Origin: Brachybacterium phenoliresistens
GTDB taxonomy: Bacteria > Actinomycetota > Actinomycetes > Actinomycetales > Dermabacteraceae
NCBI RefSeq assembly: GCF_000576425.1
Contig: NZ_KK070000.1
Span: 1 to 64,000, forward strand
Direction of reading: 5' to 3'
Length of the DNA: 64,000 nucleotides
The translations under genes were made by a program, and so were the position numbers. The notes under the pieces are model-generated. The model was given only the letters and a program-made list of their open reading frames with translations, had not been told where the DNA came from and did not search any database. The stretch's first letter is position 1, and the number at the start of each line of letters is the position of its first letter. Positions 32,091-41,373 of this stretch are shown here, piece after piece.

Positions 32091-34784
32091 TCACTTCTTC
32101 GCGGTGGAGGACTTCTTCCGCGGGGTCGTGGTGCGGCGCGTGGTGCTCTTCTTCGCCGGGCCCTTGGCGCGCTTCTCGGCGAGGCGCTCGACGGCGACCT
32201 CGTGGGTCAGCGACTCGAGGGCGTCGTCCTTGCGCAGCGTCACGTTGGTGGTGCCGTCGGTGATGTAGGGACCGAAGCGGCCGTCCTTGACGACGATCGG
32301 CTTCTCGCTCGTCGGGTCGGTGCCGAGCTCCTTCAGCGGCGGCTTCGCGGCCGCGCGCCCCCGGGTCTTGGGCTGGGCGTAGATCGCCTCGGCCTGCTCG
32401 AGGGTGATGGTGAACAGCTGCTCCTCCGACTCCAGCGAGCGGGAGTCGGTGCCCTTCTTCAGATACGGCCCGTAGCGGCCGTTCTGGGCGGTGATCTCGG
32501 TGCCGTCCTCGGTGGTGCCGACCACGCGCGGCAGGCTCAGCAGCTTCAGCGCGTCCTCGAGCCCGACGGTCGCCAGGTCCATCGACTGCAGCAGGCTGGC
32601 GGTGCGGGGCTTGGGCCGCTTCGACTTCGGGGTCTTGTCCTCGGGATCCTCCGGCAGCACCTCGGTGACGTACGGCCCGAAGCGGCCGTCCTTGACGATG
32701 ATCTCGTGGCCCGACTCCGGATCGGTGCCCAGCACGCGGCCGTCGTCCTTCTGCCGCTCGAGCAGCTCGCGGGCCTTCTCCACGGTGAGCTCGTCGGGGG
32801 CGATGTCATCGCCGACCGAGGCGCGCTGCGGATCCGCGCCCTCGATGATCTCGCCGTCCTCGCCGCGGGCCGCACGCTCCACGTAGGCGCCGTAGCGGCC
32901 CACGCGCAGGGTGATGCCCTCGCCGATGGGGATGCTGTTGATCTCCCGGGCGTCGATGTCGCCCTGGTTCTCGACCATCGGGCGCAGGCCGATGGGCCCG
33001 CTCGATCCGTCCGAGGTGTAGAAGTCGCGCAGGTAGTCGCCGCGATCGAGCTCGCCGCGCGCCATCAGGTCGAGCTGCTGCTCCATCTGCGCGGTGAAGT
33101 CGTAGTCGATGAACGTGCCGAAGTGGTCCTCGAGCAGGCGGACGACGGCGAACGCCGTCCAGCTGGGCACCAGCGCGCTGCCGCGGCGCAGCACGTAGCC
33201 GCGGTCCTGGATCGTGGTGACGGTCGAGGCGTAGGTCGAGGGGCGGCCGATGCCGCGCTCCTCGAGGGCACGCACCAGCGAGGCCTCCGTGTAGCGGGGC
33301 GGCGGGGTGGTCGTGTGGCCGTCGGGCACGAGCTCGCGCACGTCGAGCTGCTGGCCCTCCTCCATCTGCGGCAGGCGCTTGTCGCCGCCCTCGTCGTCGT
33401 AGCGGCTGGCGTCGCGGCCCTCCTCGTACGCGGCGAGGAAGCCGCGGAAGGTGATCACGGTGCCGGCGGCGCGGAACGTCGCCGAGCGCCCGGAGCCCTG
33501 GACCTCCAGCTCGACGGTGGAGGTGGTGCCCTTGGCATCGGCCATCTGCGAGGCGACGGTGCGCTTCCAGATCAGCTCGTACAGACGGAACTCGTCGCCG
33601 GTCAGGCGCCCGGCGACCTCCGCCGGGGTGCGGAAGGTGTCGCCCGCGGGGCGGATCGCCTCGTGCGCCTCCTGCGCTCCCTGGGACTTGTTCTGGTAGT
33701 AGCGGGGCTTGTCGGGCACGAACTGCGACCCGTACAGCTCGGAGGCCTGGGCGCGGGAGGCCCGGATCGCCTCGCCCGAGAGGGCGACCGAGTCCGTTCG
33801 CATATAGGTGATGTAGCCGTTCTCGTACAGGCCCTGCGCCACGCGCATCGCCTGACGGGCGCCCAGGCGCAGCTTGCGCGAGGCCTCCTGCTGCAGCGAG
33901 GAGGTCGTGAACGGCGGGGCCGGACGGCGGGTGTACGGCTTGGACTCGAGCGAGGTGACGGTCGCGGGGGAGTCCTCGAGCGCCGCGACGAGCTCGCGGG
34001 TGCTCTCCTCGGTGAGCACGACGGCGTTCTTGGCGCGGGTCTTCAGCGTGCCGTCGTCCTCGAAGTCCGATCCGCTGGCCACCCGTGCGCCGTCGGCCGT
34101 GGTGATCTTGGCGGTGAAGGCGGAGCCCTCGGCCTCCTCGGTCGCGAAGGTGCCGGTCACGTCCCAGTAGCCGGCGGCGACGAAGGCCATGCGCTCGCGC
34201 TCGCGCTGGACGACCAGGCGGGTGGCGACGGACTGCACGCGGCCCGCGGACAGGCTCGGACGGATCTTGCGCCACAGCACCGGCGAGAGCTCGAAGCCCA
34301 CCAGGCGGTCCAGGATGCGGCGGGTCTCCTGCGCGTCGACGAGGTTCGTGTCCAGCTCGCGCGTGTTCGTCAGCGCCTGCTGGATCGCGTCCTTGGTGAT
34401 CTCGTGGAAGACCATCCGGTGCACCGGCAGGGACTTCTTCGGCTTGAGGGTCTCCAGCAGATGCCAGGCGATGGCCTCGCCCTCGCGGTCCTCATCGGTG
34501 GCGAGGTAGAGGGCGTCGGCGTCCTTGAGGAGCTTCTTGAGCTCGGCGACCTTCTTCTTCTTGTCGGGGTCCACGACGTAGTACGGCTCGAACCCCTCCT
34601 CGACGTTGACGCCGAACTTGCCGAAGGGGCCCTTCTTCATCTCCGCCGGGAGGTCCCGGGGGACGGGGATGTCCCGGATGTGGCCGACGGATGCCTCCAC
34701 GACGAAGTCATCCCCGAGATACCGCCCGATGGTCTTCGCCTTCGCGGGGGACTCGACGATCACCAGATGCCGTGCGCCAGTCAC
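32091..34784 (-). CDS. topA: DNA topoisomerase I
   Basis: This 897-residue type IA topoisomerase has an N-terminal TOPRIM domain (LVIVESPAKAKTIG; acidic triad in ATDEDREGEAIAW, about residue 98), active-site Tyr in YITYMRTDS (about residue 327), and four C-terminal topo_C_Rpt modules recognisable by repeated KDGRFGPYxT/NGRYGPYLK strings. It lacks zinc ribbons and ends in a Lys/Arg/Thr-rich tail, as in other actinobacteria. The GTG at 34784 is preferred over 34790 for spacing from GGAAGGA. Confidence 0.96.
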   Translation of the reverse strand: MTGARHLVIVESPAKAKTIGRYLGDDFVVEASVGHIRDIPVPRDLPAEMKKGPFGKFGVNVEEGFEPYYVVDPDKKKKVAELKKLLKDADALYLATDEDREGEAIAWHLLETLKPKKSLPVHRMVFHEITKDAIQQALTNTRELDTNLVDAQETRRILDRLVGFELSPVLWRKIRPSLSAGRVQSVATRLVVQRERERMAFVAAGYWDVTGTFATEEAEGSAFTAKITTADGARVASGSDFEDDGTLKTRAKNAVVLTEESTRELVAALEDSPATVTSLESKPYTRRPAPPFTTSSLQQEASRKLRLGARQAMRVAQGLYENGYITYMRTDSVALSGEAIRASRAQASELYGSQFVPDKPRYYQNKSQGAQEAHEAIRPAGDTFRTPAEVAGRLTGDEFRLYELIWKRTVASQMADAKGTTSTVELEVQGSGRSATFRAAGTVITFRGFLAAYEEGRDASRYDDEGGDKRLPQMEEGQQLDVRELVPDGHTTTPPPRYTEASLVRALEERGIGRPSTYASTVTTIQDRGYVLRRGSALVPSWTAFAVVRLLEDHFGTFIDYDFTAQMEQQLDLMARGELDRGDYLRDFYTSDGSSGPIGLRPMVENQGDIDAREINSIPIGEGITLRVGRYGAYVERAARGEDGEIIEGADPQRASVGDDIAPDELTVEKARELLERQKDDGRVLGTDPESGHEIIVKDGRFGPYVTEVLPEDPEDKTPKSKRPKPRTASLLQSMDLATVGLEDALKLLSLPRVVGTTEDGTEITAQNGRYGPYLKKGTDSRSLESEEQLFTITLEQAEAIYAQPKTRGRAAAKPPLKELGTDPTSEKPIVVKDGRFGPYITDGTTNVTLRKDDALESLTHEVAVERLAEKRAKGPAKKSTTRRTTTPRKKSSTAKK

Positions 34785-34903
34785 GATCACACTTCCTTCC
34801 AGGGCAGGACCGGGGGTGTTCTTCGCGCCGCACGGCGGATCCCCCGGAAGATCGGGGCCCATCGCCCCGGCGATCCATCACGGTACACGGTCCGGGCCGG
34901 GCC

Positions 34904-35956
34904 TCACCGAGAAGTGTGGTCTACCCGAAGCACCAGCACCGTTCCGACCAAAGCGCTGGTGCCCGCGAGGATCGCGAGGATCGAGGCGGCATAGGCCGTC
35001 CGCTGGTGGGCGATGTCCTCCAGCTGCAGCGGGGTGGGGATCGCGGCGCCGGCCAGCAGCGCACCGGCGACGGCGACGATCGCCACGGCGATCAGCAGCA
35101 CGGCTCCGGCCGCTCCGGAGCGGCGGGCCGGGGCGCCCTCCCGCGCCCTCGGACGCGCGGGGGCCGCGGGGCCGCCGGCCGCCGCGGCCGCGGCGTCGAG
35201 CGCCAGCATGAGGAAGGTCCATGCCCCCACCACGAGCACGGCCCCGGCCACGTCGCTGGGCCGATGCCAGCCCTCGGCCATCGTCCCCACGCCGGCGCCG
35301 ACGGCCCAGCCCGCCGCGAGCACGGCCGCCAGGGACCGCAGCCGGTCCGGTACGGCGAGCACGATCGCGACCGCCGCCGCCATGGCGAGGGTGGTGTGCC
35401 CCGAGGGGAAGGAGTTGGGGGTGACCTCGATGCCCTCGGCGAGGACGTCGCGGGGCACCAGCAGATGCTTGACGACCTGGGTGGTGAGGTTCGCGCCGAT
35501 CACCATCGCGGCGATCTGCGCGAGCAGCCCCACCCGCCGCCGGGCGATGCACAGCACCCCCGCGGCCAGCAGGATCGCGATGATCACCGGGACGGTCACG
35601 GTGGAGATCGCCGGGAACACGAGCTGCGCGACGAAGGAGCCGTCGGCCTGCGCGGCGCTGAGGATCAGCTGGTCCAGGCGCTGCCCGCGCGCGGTGCCGA
35701 CGGCGAAGCGGACCAGCTGCCAGGTCCCGAGCCCGCAGACGACGGCGGCCAGCAGCGCGCTCACCGCCCGCACGACGTGCCCGGCGCGTCCGGTGCGCGC
35801 GGCGGGCGACGGCGGTCCGGGCTGCGGGGGAGCGTCGGCCGGGGCCGGGGCTGGGGCTGGGGCTGGGGCTGGGACCGGTGCCGGGGCGTCGGCCGGGGCG
35901 GGGGAGGGCGAGGGCGGCAGCTCGGGCGTGGCCGGCGAGGGCGGGACGGCGCTCAC
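34904..35956 (-). CDS. PAP2-family membrane phosphatase
   Basis: This 350-residue protein starts with ~55 residues of Pro/Ala repeats, then five to six membrane helices. The lipid phosphatase signature is present in order: KHLLVPRD, PNSFPSGHTT and GWHRPSDVAGA. Two more helices follow in the C-terminal part after an Arg/Ala-rich loop. It probably dephosphorylates a lipid such as undecaprenyl or phosphatidyl phosphate. The GTG start overlaps the stop of the methyltransferase gene (GTGA). Confidence 0.88.
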   Translation of the reverse strand: MSAVPPSPATPELPPSPSPAPADAPAPVPAPAPAPAPAPADAPPQPGPPSPAARTGRAGHVVRAVSALLAAVVCGLGTWQLVRFAVGTARGQRLDQLILSAAQADGSFVAQLVFPAISTVTVPVIIAILLAAGVLCIARRRVGLLAQIAAMVIGANLTTQVVKHLLVPRDVLAEGIEVTPNSFPSGHTTLAMAAAVAIVLAVPDRLRSLAAVLAAGWAVGAGVGTMAEGWHRPSDVAGAVLVVGAWTFLMLALDAAAAAAGGPAAPARPRAREGAPARRSGAAGAVLLIAVAIVAVAGALLAGAAIPTPLQLEDIAHQRTAYAASILAILAGTSALVGTVLVLRVDHTSR

Positions 35957-37488
35957 AGCTGCAGCATCCCGGTGCGGACCAGCTCGCGCAGCCGGCCGGT
36001 CTCCTCCGCGCGCACCTGCGCCTCGTCGGCATCGGTCAGCGCGCACACGGCGGAGATGATCTGGCCCAGGGTGAGGGTGCCGTCGCAGGCGCCGACCGTC
36101 GCGGCGAGCGTCTGCGACAGGGGCACCGCCCGGGCGAGCCCGCCGCCCTGGACCAGCTCGATGAGCATCGGGTCCCAGGCCCCGGGGGTGAGGTGGCGGC
36201 GCTCGACGACGTCCTCGGCGCGCACCGGACGGGAGGCCAGGAGCTCCTCGTCGCCGAGGTCCGCCAGATGCTCCAGGGCGTCCAGGCTCTCGCCCATGTG
36301 CGCGCCGAGGGTCCCGCTGCCGGTGCCGTGCACCTCCTCGGCGACCAGCCGGGCGGTCGTCGGCCGGGCCGGGCGGCGCAGCAGCAGGTAGCCGAAGCCG
36401 ATGCCCTCCACGTCCCGGGCCTCGAAGTCGTCCAGCCATGCACCGATCAGCGGCTCCCACCGGGCATCGCGGGTGGTCACGCCGCCGTCGCGGGCCCAGG
36501 TGGCCGCGTAGGCCGCGGGATCCTCGCGATCGCGCTGGACGACCCAGGCGTGGACGCCGTCGGCGATCGCCGGGGCGAACCAGGCGCGGGGGTGCTCGTC
36601 CCAGGCGGCGCCGGTCGAGATCTCCCAGTTGCCGAGCATGACGGCGGTGCCGCCGGGAGCCAGGTGCGCGGGCAGCTCCTCCAGGAGGGCGGCGAGCAGC
36701 GTGTCCCCGGCACGGCCCCCGTCGCGGTAGGTGTACGCCGACTCCTCGCCGCGCGGGGTGATGACGAACGGCGGGTTGGAGACGACGAGGTCGAAGGTCT
36801 CCCCGGCCACGGGGTCGAGCAGGGAGCCCTCGCGCAGCTCGATCTCGATCCCGTTCAGCGCGGCGGTGAATCCTGCGAAGGCGAGGGCGCGCGCGGACAG
36901 GTCGGTGGCCACCACCCGGCGGGCGTGCCGGGAGGCGTGCATCGCCTGGATCCCTCCGCCGCAGCCCAGGTCCAGCACGCTGTCGACCCGGCGTCGCGGG
37001 GTGATCCGGGCCAGGGTCAGGGACGCGCCGCCGACGCCGAGGACATGGTCGGGGTGCAGCGGGGCACCGGTCGCGAGCTCGGACAGGTCCGAGGCGATCC
37101 ACCAGCGGATCTCGCCGAGGTCGTCGGAGGCGGCGTACGGGGAGAGGTCCACCTGCGCGGCGACGGTCCCGTCCGCCTCCTCGCGCACCAGGCCCAGGGC
37201 GATCGCCCCGTCGACCGTGAGGGCGGGCAGCGCCTGCTCGAGCGCGGGCCGCGGAGGCCGGGCACCGAGGGTGAACAGCGCATAGAGCACCGAGAACGCA
37301 TCGGTGCGCGCCGCGAGCACGCGGCGCGCCGGCGCCGGGTCCTCCCGGCGCAGGGCGCCCACCGCGACAGGCCCGAGGACCTCCTCGGCACGGGCCACCG
37401 AGTAGTCGGCCGCGCGGAGGTCGGAGCGCAGCGCGGGCAGCAGGTGGGGGAGCGGGCGGGGCGGGGCCGCAGGCGGCGGTGTGGGCAT
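35953..37488 (-). CDS. Class I SAM-dependent methyltransferase, NPPF type
   Basis: This 511-residue protein has an N-terminal helical domain of about 150 residues (DUF7059-like), a Rossmann methyltransferase with SAM loop LDLGCGGGIQA and catalytic VVSNPPFVI, and a C-terminal ~130-residue domain. NPPF/NPPY enzymes methylate amide or exocyclic nitrogens (for example HemK or RlmG relatives), so an RNA or translation-factor substrate is likely but unproven. It is divergent from the helicase gene. Confidence 0.87.
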   Translation of the reverse strand: MPTPPPAAPPRPLPHLLPALRSDLRAADYSVARAEEVLGPVAVGALRREDPAPARRVLAARTDAFSVLYALFTLGARPPRPALEQALPALTVDGAIALGLVREEADGTVAAQVDLSPYAASDDLGEIRWWIASDLSELATGAPLHPDHVLGVGGASLTLARITPRRRVDSVLDLGCGGGIQAMHASRHARRVVATDLSARALAFAGFTAALNGIEIELREGSLLDPVAGETFDLVVSNPPFVITPRGEESAYTYRDGGRAGDTLLAALLEELPAHLAPGGTAVMLGNWEISTGAAWDEHPRAWFAPAIADGVHAWVVQRDREDPAAYAATWARDGGVTTRDARWEPLIGAWLDDFEARDVEGIGFGYLLLRRPARPTTARLVAEEVHGTGSGTLGAHMGESLDALEHLADLGDEELLASRPVRAEDVVERRHLTPGAWDPMLIELVQGGGLARAVPLSQTLAATVGACDGTLTLGQIISAVCALTDADEAQVRAEETGRLRELVRTGMLQL

Positions 37489-37576
37489 GGCTACGATTGT
37501 GCCCCAGCGCCCGAGGGGCGCCCGGGGAGGCCCTGTGAGGGGACTGCGCGGATCCGTCGGGGAAGCGAGGAACACG

Positions 37577-40060
37577 GTGCGCCGAGGCAGGGCCCATGAT
37601 CTGCTGCGCGATCTGTCCGAGCCGCTGACCCGCCGCTCCTGCATCACCCACGTCGAGGACCTTCCGCGGCGGGAGGGACGCACCGGCCGGTTCCCCGACT
37701 GGACCGACCCCCGGCTGCTCGAGCATCTCGCGGACCAGGGCATCCATGCCCCGTGGATCCACCAGGAGCAGGCGGCGCGGCTCGCGCACGAGGGCCGGCA
37801 CGTGGTGCTGTCCACCGCCACCGCCTCGGGGAAGTCGCTGGCGTACCTGCTGCCCGCGCTCACCGCCATCGGCGCCCGCGAGCTCGATCCGGAGCAGCGC
37901 CGGGCGAGCGTGCTCTACCTCTCGCCGACCAAGGCGCTCGCGGCGGACCAGATGACCAACATCGTCGCCCTGGCCGACGGCGCGGGCATCCGCGACGCCC
38001 GGGTGGCGGTCTTCGACGGGGACACGCCCACCGAGATGCGCCGATGGATCCGCCGCCACGGCTCCTTCGTGCTGACCAACCCCGACATGCTCCACTTCGG
38101 GATCCTCCCCGGCCACGAGCAGTGGGCGCACTTCTTCCGCGCCCTGCGCTACGTGGTGATCGACGAGTGCCACAGCTACCGCGGCGTGTTCGGCTCGCAC
38201 GTGGCGATGGTGATGCGCCGCCTGCGCCGCATCGCGGCGCACTACCGCGCGGACCCGACCTTCATCCTCGCCTCGGCGACCACCGCGAACCCCGAGCTGT
38301 CGGCCTCCCGGCTGATCGGCGCGGACGTCGAGGCCGTCACCGAGGACGGCTCTCCCCGGGCGGGCCTCACGTTCGCGCTGTGGGAGCCCGGCACCCGCAC
38401 CCCCGGCGCCCGCCGGGGCACCGACCCGGCCGGCGAGCCCTCCGGCGCGGCCGGGGCCTCCGCATCCCCGGGCGCGGCGACCGGCTCTGCGGAGCCCGAT
38501 CCACAGGATGGGGAGGAGGCGGACGCCGACCGGGAGGAGATGCTGCGCCGCTCGGCGACCACGGAGGCGGCGTCGCTGCTGGCGGACCTGGTCGCGCGGG
38601 ATGTGCAGACCCTCGTGTTCGCCCGGTCCCGGCGCGGCGCGGAGCTCGTCGCCGACGGGGCGCGCCGGATGCTCGGCGAGCAGGCCCAGCAGCGCTCCTC
38701 GGCCGAGCTCGCCGACCGGGCCGGACGGATCGCCGCCTACCGCGGCGGGTACCTCGCCTCCGAGCGGCGCGCCCTGGAGGAGTCCCTGCGCTCGGGCGCG
38801 CTGCGGGCGCTGGCCTCCACCAACGCCCTCGAGCTGGGCATCGACGTGGCGGGACTGGACGCCGTGATGATCGCCGGCTGGCCGGGGACCCGGGCCTCGG
38901 TGTGGCAGCAAGCCGGGCGCGCCGGACGGCGCCAGGACGGTGACGGCGGCGCCCTGGCGGTGCTGATCGCCCGGGAGGACCCGCTGGACACCTACGTCGT
39001 GCACCATCCCGAGGCGCTGTTCGGCACGGAGGTGGAGGCCGCCGTGTTCGACCCCGCCAACCCGTACGTGATGACCCCGCACCTGTGCGCCGCGGCCTCC
39101 GAGCTGCCCATCCGGGACGGCACCGAGGGCATCTTCGGGCCCACGGCGCGGGACCTGCTGCTGACCCTCTCCCAGCGCGGCGTGCTGCGGCACCGGACCG
39201 CAGGCTGGTACTGGACCCTCACCGAGAGCGCCCACGACCTCACCGACCTGCGCGGCAGCGGAGGCGAGCCGGTCCGGATCGTCGACGCCGGCAGCGGGGT
39301 GCTGCTGGGGACGGTCGATGCCGCGAGCGCGCACACCCAGGTCCACGACGGCGCCGTCTACCTCCACCAGGGGCGGACCTTCGTGGTCGACCACCTCGAC
39401 GTGGAGAAGGCCGTCGCCTTCGTCCACCGCGAGGACCCCCTCCACTCCACGCACCCGCAGTCGACCTCCAGCATCCGGGTGCGGCAGGTCGAGCAGCAGA
39501 TCCCCTGGGCCGGCGGCATCTCGCTGTGCTTCGGCACGGTCGACGTCACCGACCACGTCACCGGGTACCAGGTGCGGGACGTGTTCACCCAGGCGGTGCT
39601 CGCCCAGCACCCCCTGGACCTGCCGCCGCGGACCCTGACCACCCGCGCCGTGTGGTGGGTGGTGCCGCAGACGCTGACCGATGCCCACGAGCTCTCCGGC
39701 GAGATGCTGCCCGGCGCGCTGCACGCCGCCGAGCACGCTGCGATCTCGATGCTCCCGCTGCTGGCGACCTGCGACCGATGGGACATCGGCGGGGTGTCCA
39801 CGGCCCTGCACGAGGACACCGGGGAGCCGACGATCTTCGTCTACGACGGCGCCCCGGGCGGGGCGGGCTTCGCCCAGCGCGGCTTCGAGGACGCTGCGGC
39901 CTGGGTGCGCGCCACCGCCGACATGATCGCGGAGTGCCCCTGCGCATCCGGCTGCCCGGCCTGCGTCGTCTCGCCCAAGTGCGGCAACGGCAACGAGCCC
40001 CTGAGCAAGGCGGGGGCCGCGCTGCTGCTGGACCTGCTGCGGCCCGCCGGGACGGACTGA
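37577..40060 (+). CDS. DEAD/DEAH-box helicase with C-terminal cysteine cluster (DUF1998/MrfA type)
   Basis: This superfamily 2 helicase has 827 residues from the GTG at 37577 (GAGG six bases before it; an upstream GTG at 37481 would overlap the divergent gene). Motifs in order are TATASGKS, SPTKALAADQ, TNPDMLH, VVIDECHSYRG (DECH box), LASATTANP, and motif VI region WQQAGRAGRRQ. Near the C-terminus four cysteines (CPCASGCPACVVSPKC) form the DUF1998 metal site of YprA/MrfA/Hrq1-like enzymes involved in DNA repair. It corresponds to Rv3649, next to the Tad operon. Confidence 0.93.
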   Translation: MRRGRAHDLLRDLSEPLTRRSCITHVEDLPRREGRTGRFPDWTDPRLLEHLADQGIHAPWIHQEQAARLAHEGRHVVLSTATASGKSLAYLLPALTAIGARELDPEQRRASVLYLSPTKALAADQMTNIVALADGAGIRDARVAVFDGDTPTEMRRWIRRHGSFVLTNPDMLHFGILPGHEQWAHFFRALRYVVIDECHSYRGVFGSHVAMVMRRLRRIAAHYRADPTFILASATTANPELSASRLIGADVEAVTEDGSPRAGLTFALWEPGTRTPGARRGTDPAGEPSGAAGASASPGAATGSAEPDPQDGEEADADREEMLRRSATTEAASLLADLVARDVQTLVFARSRRGAELVADGARRMLGEQAQQRSSAELADRAGRIAAYRGGYLASERRALEESLRSGALRALASTNALELGIDVAGLDAVMIAGWPGTRASVWQQAGRAGRRQDGDGGALAVLIAREDPLDTYVVHHPEALFGTEVEAAVFDPANPYVMTPHLCAAASELPIRDGTEGIFGPTARDLLLTLSQRGVLRHRTAGWYWTLTESAHDLTDLRGSGGEPVRIVDAGSGVLLGTVDAASAHTQVHDGAVYLHQGRTFVVDHLDVEKAVAFVHREDPLHSTHPQSTSSIRVRQVEQQIPWAGGISLCFGTVDVTDHVTGYQVRDVFTQAVLAQHPLDLPPRTLTTRAVWWVVPQTLTDAHELSGEMLPGALHAAEHAAISMLPLLATCDRWDIGGVSTALHEDTGEPTIFVYDGAPGGAGFAQRGFEDAAAWVRATADMIAECPCASGCPACVVSPKCGNGNEPLSKAGAALLLDLLRPAGTD

Positions 40061-40093
40061 CCGCGGCCCGCCGCCCCCGGGCGGCTGCGCAGC

Positions 40094-40477
40094 TCATCGG
40101 GGCAGGCCCGACGACGGGGCGGGGCCGGCCCGGGCCCGGCCGGAGACCGCCGGCAGGGCGCCGGCATCGACCGCGACCGCGATGATCACGTCCCTCCCGG
40201 CGACGGTGCAGGACGCGAGCTGCGCGCCGTTGCGCCGGGCGACCTCGCCGGCGATCGGGCACGGATCCCCCGATCCTGCGGCCAGCGCATCGGCCCCGGC
40301 CAGGGCGGCGAGGTCCGCGGCGGTGTCCGCCCTCGCCTGCGCGGCCGCCCCCAGGCCCAGCAGCGACAGCGCCCCGAGCATCGTCACGGCCATCCCGACC
40401 CAGGCGATCACGGCCGCGGGCGCCGACCCGCGATCCGAGACGATCGCGGCCCGGGCGCCGCGCCGTTCCGCGCTCAC
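40094..40477 (-). CDS. TadE-like protein of the helicase/secretion neighbourhood
   Basis: This 127-residue protein matches the TIGR03816 pattern: a short basic N-terminus, DRGSAPA before one membrane helix (IAWVGMAVTMLGALSLLGLGAA), then QARADTAADLAALAGADALA and a CPIAGEVARRNGA segment with a second Cys later. It is a pseudopilin-like component of the Tad apparatus. Its GTG overlaps the upstream stop (GTGA). It converges with the helicase gene across 33 bases. Confidence 0.88.
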   Translation of the reverse strand: MSAERRGARAAIVSDRGSAPAAVIAWVGMAVTMLGALSLLGLGAAAQARADTAADLAALAGADALAAGSGDPCPIAGEVARRNGAQLASCTVAGRDVIIAVAVDAGALPAVSGRARAGPAPSSGLPR

Positions 40478-40923
40478 GGTCCCCTCCGTCGCCGCGCCGG
40501 GAACCCGGCGACCGCGAACGCGGCGCCGTCCAGCAGATGCGGCTCACGGCGCGCCTCCGCATCGGCGCGCAGGGTCCAGCGCGCCCCGGACAGGAGGCCG
40601 GCTGGGCCGTGCAGGGTCCGGCTGGTCTCGACGCGCACCCACGTCCCGTCCCCGCCGATGGACACCTGCGTGTCCGCGCCGCCGACCCGCTGCGCCGCCT
40701 CCCGGGCCGATCCGGGGCTCTCGCCGCGGGCCAGCTCGCGGGCCCCGGCCCGTGCCGCTGCCTCGAGCCGCACCTGCAGCGACAGTCCGACCCCGGCCAC
40801 GGCGATGACCAGGACGAGCGCCACGATCACGGGGAGCACGATCGCGGTCTCGGCGGTGGCGGAGCCCCGGTCCTCCCGCAGCGAGGAGGACCGGGGCCGG
40901 CCGGACCGGGGTGTTCCGGTCAC
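40474..40923 (-). CDS. tadE: TadE-family pseudopilin
   Basis: This 149-residue protein has DRGSATAETAIVLPVIVALVL at about residues 18-38, the classic TadE prepilin-like region with Glu at position five of the mature part, followed by a single helix and an extracytoplasmic domain. It is probably a minor pilin of the Tad system. A GTG start with GTGA overlap couples it to the DUF4244 gene upstream. Confidence 0.9.
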   Translation of the reverse strand: MTGTPRSGRPRSSSLREDRGSATAETAIVLPVIVALVLVIAVAGVGLSLQVRLEAAARAGARELARGESPGSAREAAQRVGGADTQVSIGGDGTWVRVETSRTLHGPAGLLSGARWTLRADAEARREPHLLDGAAFAVAGFPARRRRGP

Positions 40924-41279
40924 TGCCCCAGGGAGAGCGCGGTGGTGATGATGCTCATCAGCATGCCGCGGACCTCTCCCGACTTCAGCAGCACGACCAG
41001 CACCGCGGCGAAGCCGCAGGCGGCCAGGACGGTGATGGCGTACTCCGCGGTCGAGGCGCCGGTCTCATCGGCCAGGGCGTCCAGGAGCCACGGCTCCTCG
41101 ATCTCGTCCTGGGCGGTGGTCGCCTCGGGGCCTCGGGCCGCGGGGCCGTCGACGTCGTGGCCCGCGGGAACCTCGGAGCCGCGGGCTGCGGGGCTCTCGC
41201 CGGGGACCGGGGCGAGGGAGTGCGAGAGCTCGTCCGCGGGGGAGGAGAGCTCCGGCACGGTGGTGAGGGTGATGGACAT
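40920..41279 (-). CDS. DUF4244 Flp-pilin-like protein
   Basis: This 119-residue protein has a disordered acidic/Pro N-terminal half, then ETGASTAEYAITVLAACGFA, which resembles the Flp prepilin cleavage and helix region (Gly/Ala-Ser before TAEYA, with Glu5). DUF4244 proteins occupy this slot in actinobacterial Tad operons (Rv3656c) and are likely major-pilin subunits. AAAGGA lies at the right distance from the ATG. Confidence 0.88.
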   Translation of the reverse strand: MSITLTTVPELSSPADELSHSLAPVPGESPAARGSEVPAGHDVDGPAARGPEATTAQDEIEEPWLLDALADETGASTAEYAITVLAACGFAAVLVVLLKSGEVRGMLMSIITTALSLGQ

Positions 41280-41373
41280 GGTGTTCCTTTCGTCGGGCGG
41301 CGCGAGCGCCGCGGGGTGGGCGACCGGAGCGGCCGCCCGGCCCGGAGAGCTCTCCGGGAGTCTCGGGTGCGGG

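Noticed and set aside
37481-37576. Helicase start at 37481
   Set aside because: It would overlap the start of the divergent methyltransferase gene, has no ribosome site and adds a non-conserved Gly/Arg-rich stretch; the GTG at 37577 has GAGG in range.
34904-39811. Very long open frame on the minus strand opposite the helicase gene
   Set aside because: Only its 3' third (34904-35956) encodes a recognisable protein (PAP2). The rest is a codon-bias shadow of the methyltransferase and helicase genes, with low-complexity Arg/Gly/Pro/His content.
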